Below are positions 1 to 6,519 of a DNA stretch of 8,433 nt, piece after piece. A program made the translations under genes and the position numbers. Location: the NCBI GenBank assembly GCA_030526455.1, contig JAUNCU010000115.1:1-8433 (forward strand), in the 5' to 3' direction. Below the pieces are notes generated by a model, which saw nothing but the letters and a program-made list of their open reading frames with translations, did no database searches and had not been told where the DNA came from. This DNA comes from Bacteroidales bacterium. Its GTDB lineage: Bacteria; Bacteroidota; Bacteroidia; Bacteroidales; Muribaculaceae. Numbering within the stretch: the first letter of the stretch is position 1; every line of letters starts with the position of its first letter.

Positions 1-54
1 CCGTTCCATCACGGCTGCATACCTGCCTACACACATCCAATCCCTCTGGGATTG
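1..54. repeat. Tandem small hairpins at the left edge (partial repeat element)
   Basis: Two perfect inverted repeats sit 23 bases apart. The first is CCGT-TCCATC-ACGG at 1-14, which begins exactly at the window edge and may continue beyond it. The second is CAATCCC-TCT-GGGATTG at 38-54, a 7-bp stem with a 3-base loop. Neither is followed by a T-run on either strand, so they do not look like terminators. No convincing reading frame with a start codon crosses the region. It resembles the dispersed structured intergenic repeats often seen in Bacteroidales genomes, but that resemblance is from memory and was not tested. Confidence 0.45.
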
Positions 55-113
55 CACCGCCTCTCCCATTAGCCCCCCCCTACTTTTCTCCACTGAGCCC
101 AACAAGTATTGGC

Positions 114-303
114 CACAAATTCGCACAAATTATTCACAAATTAATTATTACTGGGATTTTTGAACACCCCATCGGCTTGCCGCTTCGACCTGCGAAGATG
201 TTCACGAATTATTTTGTTGAATCTCGTTGAATGTGTGAGGCATTAGGAGGAACACGAATCTCACGAATTTCACGAATTATTTGTTTCTGTGTGAGATATT
301 AAA
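114..303. repeat. Degenerate CAC(A/G)AATT short-repeat region
   Basis: CACAAATT occurs at 114-121, 124-131 and 135-142. CACGAAT, one base different, occurs at 203-209, 253-259, 262-268 and 271-277; the last three form a 9-bp tandem array at 253-279. A larger duplication is also visible. TTCACGAATTATTT occurs at 201-214 and 269-282, and in both copies it is followed by TGTGTGAG (232-239 and 288-295), two bases, then ATTA. The copies differ by a gap of about 12 bases. No gene is seen here. Units are too short and irregular for a CRISPR array. The function is unknown. Confidence 0.6.
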
Positions 304-332
304 ACAAATTCTGTGGGATTCTGTGTGGGCGC

Positions 333-392
333 AAAAAAAATCACACAGGTCTCGTGAATCTTTTTTTGCTGATTCAGTGGGATCTGTGTGAT
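333..392 (-). terminator. Probable intrinsic terminator of guaA
   Basis: Read on the minus strand, the arm ATCACACAG (384-392) pairs perfectly over 9 bp with CTGTGTGAT (340-348), and the stem is followed by eight T's (333-340 on the complement). Inside the loop a second inverted repeat, TGAATC at 355-360 with GATTCA at 371-376, makes the hairpin almost continuous. It lies about 47 bases past the guaA stop codon, the right place for transcript termination. The right arm also belongs to a direct repeat: TGGGATTCTGTGTG at 314-327 and TGGGATCTGTGTG at 378-390 differ by a single T. The stem is AT-containing and the loop long, so strength is uncertain. Confidence 0.55.
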
Positions 393-438
393 CTGTATGT
401 GGGGATTATGTTACCTTATTGTGATGTGGTGGGGCGGA

Positions 439-1983
439 TTATTCCCACTCGATGGTTGCGGGTGGTTTTGAGGAGATGTCGTAGCACACGCGGTTCACGC
501 CTTTCACCTTGTTGATGATTTCGTTGCTCACCTTGGCCATGAAGTCGTAAGGGAGGTGTGCCCAGTCGGCGGTCATGGCGTCGGTCGAAGTAACGGCGCG
601 CAGTGCCACTGGGTGTTCGTAGGTGCGTTCGTCGCCCATCACGCCCACCGAGCGCACGGTGCTGAGCAGCACGGTGCCAGCCTGCCAAATCTTGTCGTAG
701 AGGCGTTCGCCGTCTTCACAGATGTATTCTTGCATATGGCTGATGTAGATATCGTCGGCATCCTGAAGGATTTGCACCTTTTCGCGGGTGATGTCGCCGA
801 GGATGCGCACTGCCAAACCGGGGCCTGGGAATGGGTGGCGCTTGATGAGTCGGTCGGGCATTTCGAGTTGGCGACCCACGCGGCGCACTTCATCCTTGAA
901 GAGCCACTGCAGTGGTTCGCACAGTTGCAGATGCATTTCTTCGGGCAGACCGCCCACATTGTGGTGGCTCTTGATCACCTTTCCAGTGATATTGAGGCTC
1001 TCAATGCGGTCGGGATAGATGGTGCCCTGAGCGAGCCATTTAGCGTCGGTAATCTTCTTGGCTTCGGCGTTGAACACCTCCACGAAGTCGCGGCCAATGA
1101 TTTTGCGCTTCTGCTCGGGATCGGTCACGCCCTCGAGGTCGGCGAAGAACTTCTCGCTGGCATCCACGCCTATCACGTTCAGGCCGAGGCCTTCGTAGTC
1201 GTGGAGCACCTGCTGGAACTCATTCTTGCGGAGCATACCGTGGTCCACGAAGATGCAGGTGAGGTTTTTGCCGATGGCCTTGTTGAGGAGCACACCCAGC
1301 ACGCTAGAGTCTACACCGCCCGAGAGACCGAGAATCACGCGGTCGTTGCCCAGTTGCTGACGCAATTCGGCGATGGTGGTGTCGACAAACGATGCTGCGC
1401 TCCACTCTTGGCGGCTGCCGCAGATGTCGACCACGAAGTTTTTCAGCAGTTGCGTGCCTTGCAGGCTGTGGAACACCTCGGGGTGGAACTGCACTGCCCA
1501 CACTGGCTGAGTGGTGCTGGCGTAGGCTGCATATTTCACATTGGCAGTAGAGGCAATCACCTTGCAGTCGGCAGGAATGGCGGTGATGGTGTCGCCATGG
1601 CTCATCCACACCTGGGAGTGTGGCTCAAAGCCCTTGAGCAGAGGGTTGGAGGCATCGAACTGCTCGAGATGAGCACGGCCATACTCGCGAGAATCGGCCT
1701 TTTCCACCTTGCCGCCGCCGCTGTGTGAAATGTACTGCGCCCCGTAGCAGATGCCAAGCACAGGCACCTTGCCCACGAATTGGCTCAAATCCACCTTGAA
1801 GGCTTCAGGGTCGTGAACCGAGAAAGGCGATCCGGAAAGAATCACGCCAATCACGCTCTCGTCGCCAACGGGGAATTTGTTGTAGGGCAAAATTTCGCAA
1901 AATGTGTCGAGTTCGCGCACGCGACGACCAATCAGTTGAGTGGTCTGCGAGCCGAAATCCAGGATGATAATTTTTTGCTGCAT
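439..1983 (-). CDS. guaA: GMP synthase (glutamine-hydrolysing)
   Basis: This cytosolic enzyme makes GMP from XMP, ATP and glutamine, the last step of de novo guanine nucleotide synthesis. At 514 residues it has normal family length. The N-terminal class I glutamine amidotransferase domain (about 1-190) shows the nucleophile in GICYGAQ (Cys79) and the triad partners in QFHPEV (His167, Glu169). The ATP-pyrophosphatase domain (about 200-390) has the P-loop SGGVDSS (221-227), the TIYPDRIES motif and the RHPFPGPGLAVR motif (382-393). The C-terminal dimerisation domain ends in the invariant-type KPPATIEWE. A short insertion near 418-430 (around EYICEDGERLYD), compared with the E. coli sequence as remembered, is probably lineage variation. 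The ATG at 1981-1983 gives the expected MQQKIIILDFGSQTTQLI start. The gene stands alone, divergent from its neighbours. The short leader leaves no room for a purine riboswitch. Nothing is missing or broken. Confidence 0.98.
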   Translation of the reverse strand: MQQKIIILDFGSQTTQLIGRRVRELDTFCEILPYNKFPVGDESVIGVILSGSPFSVHDPEAFKVDLSQFVGKVPVLGICYGAQYISHSGGGKVEKADSREYGRAHLEQFDASNPLLKGFEPHSQVWMSHGDTITAIPADCKVIASTANVKYAAYASTTQPVWAVQFHPEVFHSLQGTQLLKNFVVDICGSRQEWSAASFVDTTIAELRQQLGNDRVILGLSGGVDSSVLGVLLNKAIGKNLTCIFVDHGMLRKNEFQQVLHDYEGLGLNVIGVDASEKFFADLEGVTDPEQKRKIIGRDFVEVFNAEAKKITDAKWLAQGTIYPDRIESLNITGKVIKSHHNVGGLPEEMHLQLCEPLQWLFKDEVRRVGRQLEMPDRLIKRHPFPGPGLAVRILGDITREKVQILQDADDIYISHMQEYICEDGERLYDKIWQAGTVLLSTVRSVGVMGDERTYEHPVALRAVTSTDAMTADWAHLPYDFMAKVSNEIINKVKGVNRVCYDISSKPPATIEWE

Positions 1984-2017
1984 GAATGTTTGGTTGGGTT
2001 GTTTTCGAATTTCACTA

Positions 2018-2048
2018 CAAAGTTACCACTATAATACCAATTATAAAA
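2018..2048 (-). promoter_or_regulatory. Candidate Bacteroidetes-type promoter of guaA
   Basis: On the minus strand TAACTTTG (2018-2025) matches the Bacteroidetes -7 consensus TAnnTTTG exactly. A TTTT (2045-2048), three of four matches to the -33 TTTG element, lies 19 bases upstream, which is the usual spacing. Transcription would begin near 2010 and give a leader of roughly 25-30 bases before the ATG. No Shine-Dalgarno sequence is present; the leader is A-rich on the coding strand, as is normal for the phylum. Confidence 0.6.
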
Positions 2049-2059
2049 CACCCCAGCCC

Positions 2060-2219
2060 TTTTTTTTTGCAAAGCCCCCGCTGCGGGGCAACGGCCGCAT
2101 AATGAGGGCAAATGGGCACAAAATGGGCCGCAGGCGATGTGCATTTTTGCATTTTCTTGTGGCATTTTTGCATTATTCACCCTTTTCACAGCCCCCTCTG
2201 GGGCAACTTATGCAAAAAA
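2060..2219. repeat. Repeat-like intergenic segment with inverted ends and GC hairpins
   Basis: Most of the 339-base gap between guaA and the rightward genes is taken up by this segment. Its left end reads TTTTTTGCA (2063-2071) and its right end is the inverse, TGCAAAAAA (2211-2219). Just inside each end is a GC hairpin: CCCCGCTGCGGGG (2075-2087) and GCCCC-CTCT-GGGGC (2191-2204). Both sit in the same context, AGCCCC...GGGGCAAC. The middle holds GCATTTTTGCATT twice (2141-2153 and 2162-2174, 21 bp apart) and several AAATGGGC-like words (about 2110-2127). No target-site duplication is obvious and no protein is encoded. It could be a small non-autonomous element or a dispersed repeat. The hairpins lack T-runs, so they are not terminators. 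Confidence 0.4.
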
Positions 2220-2234
2220 GTGAGTCTAATTGAC

Positions 2235-2242
2235 TAAATTTG
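2235..2242 (+). promoter_or_regulatory. Weak candidate promoter for the BspA-like gene and hydrolase
   Basis: TAAATTTG at 2235-2242 matches the Bacteroidetes -7 consensus TAnnTTTG. It would place the transcript start near 2249 with a leader of about 70 AT-rich bases. No clear -33 TTTG lies 19-21 bases upstream, so the assignment rests on the -7 word alone. The bases directly before the ATG (2305-2322) are A-rich and lack a Shine-Dalgarno site, as is usual in this phylum. Confidence 0.35.
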
Positions 2243-2322
2243 TAGTTAAGATTCTTTTCATAATTAAAAATTGACGAATGCTTTTATTTTGAGAACTTTT
2301 TAAACTAATAAAAATCGCAAAG

Positions 2323-5300
2323 ATGATGAAATACAGAAAATGGCTCATTATGGGCATGGCGCTGGCATGGGTGAATGCCGCAGCCATTGAGAAAGACTCC
2401 GAAGGCACCTACCTCATCGGTAGCACCGCCGACTATGAGGAGTTCTGCGACATCGTGTTCACGGGCAACCCCTACGCCAATGCCAAGGTCACGGCCGACG
2501 GCATCGAGGTGAAGCGCTGCGTGGGCATCGGCACCGAGGAGTTTCACTACCGTGGCACTTTCGATGGCCAGGGACACACCATGGTGCTCAACCTCAACAA
2601 CACCAACAACTGGAACAACGGCTTCGGCATGTTTCAGCACACACGCCCCGGCTGCGTGATTCGCAACCTCCACATCACGGGCACGGTGACTTCTTCGCAG
2701 AAGTTTGCCGGCACGCTGGTGGGTTCGGCCGTGGGCACCACGATTGAAAACTGCATCAGCAGCGCCACGCTCGACGTGAGCACCATCAGCGGCGACGCCA
2801 CAGCCGGCGGTCTCGTGGGCTGGGGAAAGGCGGGCGAAACCACCTTCGAGAATTGCGCCTTCATAGGCGTGATGAAGATGGGCAATCGCCCCAGCAGCGC
2901 AGCCTTGATGGGCTGGAGCGAGCAGGCGGCGCAGGTGAAGAGTTGCTATGTGGCAGCCACCTTCATCACCCCCGACAATAGCGACTGCGACGCCTTCGCA
3001 CGAAATATCGACACCGCCCACCAATTCGTGGGCAACAACTACGTGGCCGACCGCACCGACTCGGTGGGCAGCACCACCTTCCCCGCTGCCGGCAAGGGCA
3101 CGAGCGTGAGCCTCGAGGCGGTGAAGAGCGGCGAACTGTGCTACCGCCTCAACGCCGGCGGTCGCAAGGGTGCCGTGTGGATGCAGAACGGCGACTTCCC
3201 CCAGCCTTTCGCCACCGATGGCGCCATGCTGGTGGTGAAAAGCGGCGATAGTTACAATCAAGTGAGCGCCTGCGCCCACACTTTTGAGAACCACATCTGC
3301 ACCGCATGCGGCAGCATCGAAGATGGTGCCATCGTGGAACCGCTGCAGAAGACTACCGTGAGCAGCAGCGACGCCACAGTGAACAACATCAAATACGGCC
3401 TGCGCACCGACGGCACCGCCTCGGTGAAGGGCATCGACGGCACGGTGAAGGCCATCGCCATCCCCGAGCACGTGACCGTGAGCGATAAGCAATACAAGGT
3501 CACCCGCCTCGAGGGTTACTCTATGAGTAGCGAGAAGATGGAATTCGTTTCCATCCCCGCCACCATCAACTCGATCGACGACGACGCCTTCCACGAGAGT
3601 TATAGTCTCATCGAACTGCACATCGCCGACGCTCCCACACCCATGTACATAGGCCGCTGCGCCGACTTCACATTCGTGTCGGAGGAGATGTTCTACAACA
3701 CCAAACTCGAGAAGGTGTACATAGGCCGTAACCTCACCTGGAACGGCGACAACGGCCACGACGAGCCTTTCGAAGACCGCGAACGCCTCGAAGAAATCTA
3801 CTTCGGACCACGCGTGACCTCGGTGGGCAACCACGGCAACTTCGGCTGCACCAACAACCAACTGTTTAACGACTGCGGCCGCGTGAAGAAATATGCCTTC
3901 CTGGGCGATGAAAAATCGATGGGCACCAGCCTGAAATTTGACTGCAGCGAGGGTATGAGCCACGCCTCACAGGCCTACATCAACCGCGACATCGAGGCAA
4001 GCAAATACACCGAATACACCCTCAACGGCTCGGGATGGGGCATCAGCGACCAACTGGTGAATGTGACCTACGGCCCGTTCGTCACCTGGGTGACCGCAAA
4101 GATGTATAGCGGCTACGCTGCCCAGCCTAACGCCTACCTCAAGACCGTAGACTTCAGCAACGCCCGCAACCTCACCACCATCCAGGAACGCGCCTTCGCC
4201 GACTGCGACTATGTGGAAAGGGTGGATTTCTCCAAAACTAAACTCACCACCATCGAGAAGGAAGGTTTCTACGACTGCGACAAACTCTCCTCGGTGCACT
4301 TCGGCTTCCACCTCGAGACGGTGGGCCAGAGCGCTTTCGACGACGTGGGCATCATCCAGATCAACCTCCCCGGCACTCTCAAGCGACTTGGCTACAAGGC
4401 CTTCTACGACTGTGACGAAGCCGAGGAACTCCTCATCATGCCTGGCAAGGGCGACATCACTTGCGAGGACGACGGCGGTGAATGCCGCACCTTCGACTCG
4501 AGTTCGAATCTTAAGAAACTCTATCTGGGCCGCAACATGAAGTGGAACGGCACCAGCGACAAGGGTTCGCCGTTCTACGACAGTTACTTCGAGGGCGTGG
4601 CCATCGACGACTCGGTGACCTACCTCGGCCAGTATATGTTCAACCACAGCAACAAACTCCACACCCTCAGCATAGGCAAGGGCATCACCAGCATTCCTGG
4701 CAACTGCTTCTTCTCCACCAGCGACGTGACCACCGTCACCATCGCCGATTCGCCTGAACCCATCACCATCGGCGCTTCGTTTGCCGACTTCAAAACCCAC
4801 TTCATGCACGTGGGCCGCGTGATCACCGACTACGGCAACATTCCTCACGGCATGGAAAGCGGCAGCAAGGTGCTGGAGCGCATCTCTTTCGGTTCGGGTG
4901 TGAAGGAACTGTGGAGTTGGGCACTGAAAGACTATCCCGCCCTGAAGAGTGTGGAACTGCCCGCCGGCATCAAGGTGAAGAGCAACGCCTTCGTGAACTG
5001 CGGCATCGACTACCTCTACGCCCGCGGCGACGCCTACTTCGAAACCGAGGCCGTGAAGCAGTGCAATCACCTCAAGAACCTCATGGTGATGGGTGAATGC
5101 GTGCTCGAGGAGAATGCCTTCGCGCCATCCAAAGATGCCAAGGCGCCCGAAAACATCATGGTGAACTTCGCCAAAGACCCTGGCGAAGAATCGCATCCAC
5201 AGTCGTTCCCGCAGAAGTATCTCGACGAATCGGCGCTCACCAACCTCTTCGACTCGCCCTACAAGAGCATCACCTTCAGCGCTCTGCCCTGGAGCGGCTT

Positions 5301-6492
5301 TAAGATTCGAAAGAATACGTACACCCACGACTATATCTCCACCGACTCCGCTGTGGCCAACGGCAACTACGACCATGCCTACATCCGCGCCAAGCAGAGC
5401 CGTGGCGGCGTGATTGCGGTGAGCATGCCTTTCGACGTGAGCACCTATTACTTCAGCCCCGACGCGGCTGTGTATGAAATCGGCATCAACGGCTTCATCG
5501 CTGCGCCTCAGTCGGAAAACATTTTCCTGGCGAAAGACTCCGCCAACCTCGACAACCAATACTACTTCAAGCGCAACCAGCCTTACATCATCTTCACCCA
5601 CTTCCCGGGCGATATGATTCAGGGCAGTTTCGACCAGTTTAAGCGCTCTACCGTGCTCGTCGACTACCAGGCGCCCACCGAGCAGGAGTTCCTGCCCTAT
5701 TTCTACAGCAACAAGGCCGAAGTGCTGTCGCCCGAGAAAGGCGACTTCTACGTGGTGGACAACTCTCTGCTCAAGCGCGTGAACGGCGACTATGAGTTGC
5801 CCGCATTCCACGTGGCTATCAAGAGCAAGAGCGGCGAACCTATGCACCTCTACAAGAAGGGCTCCGCCGGCCTCCTCATTCGCGACAACGACGAAGTGAC
5901 CGCCGTTCAGGGGCTGCGTGGTTATGCCACCTTCCTGTGCACCGACAGCCATCTCGCCGTGGAAGGCGCCGAGGTGTATGTGCTCCGCACCGTCACCAAT
6001 CAGCGAGGCAACTCCTATCTGGCCATCGAGCAGGTGACCGACGGCATCATCAACCAGGGCCAAGCCGTGCTCATCAAGATGCAGGGCTACGCCGAAGAGT
6101 TGAACATGCAGATGGTGACCAGCCCCAGCACCAACACCGAACTCTACGAAGCCAATGTGCTCAAGGGCGTGGTGAATGAAACCCCTGTAGCCGACCTGGG
6201 CGATGCCTACGTGCTCGGCGCCAATAAGGGCAACATCGGTTTCTGGCACGTGGGCGATGCCGCCACTTCGGAGGCTACCAACGTGCTGGGTGCACGCCGC
6301 GCCTACATCCTCGCCACCGACGTGCCCGACAGCGCACTGCCCGTGATCATTGAGGGCGGCCCCACCGGCATCGGCGACGTGAATGCCACCGACGCCCGCA
6401 GCCGCGCCTACGACATCCTCGGCCGACCAGTGCACCACATCGAGAGCGGCAATATCTACATCCAGAACGGAGAGAAAATCATCAAGAAATAA
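2323..6492 (+). CDS. Exported BspA-like leucine-rich-repeat surface protein
   Basis: This is a 1,389-residue exported multi-domain protein; its ligand is unknown. Residues 1-21 form a signal peptide (basic MMKYRKW, hydrophobic stretch, likely cleavage within or after the AAA at 19-21); there is no lipobox Cys. Residues about 75-215 look like a GLUG or beta-helix type repeat region (FDGQGHT, GGLVGW, repeated 'ENC' turns). C317-x-H319 ... C326-x-x-C329-G resembles a small zinc-ribbon motif. Residues about 370-935 carry irregular BspA-type (LRR_5) repeats, e.g. LTTIEKEGFYDCDKLSSVHF. Residues about 1018-1110 (SMPFDVS, NQPYIIF) and 1199-1345 (GYATF, AYVLG...GFW, RRAYIL) are beta-rich modules common at the ends of Bacteroidetes surface proteins. 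The tail (1349-1389, with YDILGRPV and IYIQNGEKIIKK) resembles type IX secretion sorting tails. BspA relatives bind host proteins or other bacteria, so adhesion is likely but inferred. A second ATG follows the chosen start at codon 2. A hydrolase gene follows after 27 bp. Confidence 0.9.
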   Translation: MMKYRKWLIMGMALAWVNAAAIEKDSEGTYLIGSTADYEEFCDIVFTGNPYANAKVTADGIEVKRCVGIGTEEFHYRGTFDGQGHTMVLNLNNTNNWNNGFGMFQHTRPGCVIRNLHITGTVTSSQKFAGTLVGSAVGTTIENCISSATLDVSTISGDATAGGLVGWGKAGETTFENCAFIGVMKMGNRPSSAALMGWSEQAAQVKSCYVAATFITPDNSDCDAFARNIDTAHQFVGNNYVADRTDSVGSTTFPAAGKGTSVSLEAVKSGELCYRLNAGGRKGAVWMQNGDFPQPFATDGAMLVVKSGDSYNQVSACAHTFENHICTACGSIEDGAIVEPLQKTTVSSSDATVNNIKYGLRTDGTASVKGIDGTVKAIAIPEHVTVSDKQYKVTRLEGYSMSSEKMEFVSIPATINSIDDDAFHESYSLIELHIADAPTPMYIGRCADFTFVSEEMFYNTKLEKVYIGRNLTWNGDNGHDEPFEDRERLEEIYFGPRVTSVGNHGNFGCTNNQLFNDCGRVKKYAFLGDEKSMGTSLKFDCSEGMSHASQAYINRDIEASKYTEYTLNGSGWGISDQLVNVTYGPFVTWVTAKMYSGYAAQPNAYLKTVDFSNARNLTTIQERAFADCDYVERVDFSKTKLTTIEKEGFYDCDKLSSVHFGFHLETVGQSAFDDVGIIQINLPGTLKRLGYKAFYDCDEAEELLIMPGKGDITCEDDGGECRTFDSSSNLKKLYLGRNMKWNGTSDKGSPFYDSYFEGVAIDDSVTYLGQYMFNHSNKLHTLSIGKGITSIPGNCFFSTSDVTTVTIADSPEPITIGASFADFKTHFMHVGRVITDYGNIPHGMESGSKVLERISFGSGVKELWSWALKDYPALKSVELPAGIKVKSNAFVNCGIDYLYARGDAYFETEAVKQCNHLKNLMVMGECVLEENAFAPSKDAKAPENIMVNFAKDPGEESHPQSFPQKYLDESALTNLFDSPYKSITFSALPWSGFKIRKNTYTHDYISTDSAVANGNYDHAYIRAKQSRGGVIAVSMPFDVSTYYFSPDAAVYEIGINGFIAAPQSENIFLAKDSANLDNQYYFKRNQPYIIFTHFPGDMIQGSFDQFKRSTVLVDYQAPTEQEFLPYFYSNKAEVLSPEKGDFYVVDNSLLKRVNGDYELPAFHVAIKSKSGEPMHLYKKGSAGLLIRDNDEVTAVQGLRGYATFLCTDSHLAVEGAEVYVLRTVTNQRGNSYLAIEQVTDGIINQGQAVLIKMQGYAEELNMQMVTSPSTNTELYEANVLKGVVNETPVADLGDAYVLGANKGNIGFWHVGDAATSEATNVLGARRAYILATDVPDSALPVIIEGGPTGIGDVNATDARSRAYDILGRPVHHIESGNIYIQNGEKIIKK

Positions 6493-6519
6493 GTAACTCA
6501 CTATATATATCACACTACG

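Noticed and set aside
173..200. Small hairpins CGGC-TT-GCCG (173-182) and CTTCG-ACCTG-CGAAG (183-197)
   Set aside because: The stems are only 4-5 bp and one loop is too tight. There is no T-run and no associated gene end, so they are consistent with chance.
114..303. Possible CRISPR array
   Set aside because: Repeat units are 8-9 bases, irregularly spaced and diverged. There are no uniform spacers and no cas genes.
556..1728. Plus-strand open frame of 390 codons opposite guaA
   Set aside because: It is an in-register shadow of a well-conserved housekeeping gene and shows no recognisable motif.
1984..2017. Purine riboswitch in the guaA leader
   Set aside because: The predicted leader is only about 25-30 bases, too short for an aptamer, and no aptamer-like stems are visible.
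1932..2189. Small minus-strand frame of 85 codons overlapping the start of guaA
   Set aside because: It runs through the repeat-like intergenic segment and its repeated NAKM words come from the DNA repeats. It has no coding character.
2075..2204. GC hairpins at 2075-2087 and 2191-2204 as terminators
   Set aside because: No T-run follows either stem on either strand, and no gene ends nearby; both flanking genes start here.
2271..2291. TTGAC (2271) with TTATTTTG (2284-2291) as an alternative promoter for the BspA-like gene
   Set aside because: The -7 word is one base short of TAnnTTTG, and the spacing of about 11 bases between elements is far too small.
3967..6513. Long antisense open frame (848 codons) opposite the BspA-like gene, with a second of 552 codons at 2305-3963
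   Set aside because: Both lie exactly in register with the sense codons and exist because the sense gene avoids TTA, CTA and TCA. The translation is rich in Val, His, Ala and Gly in the manner of antisense shadows and shows no domain.
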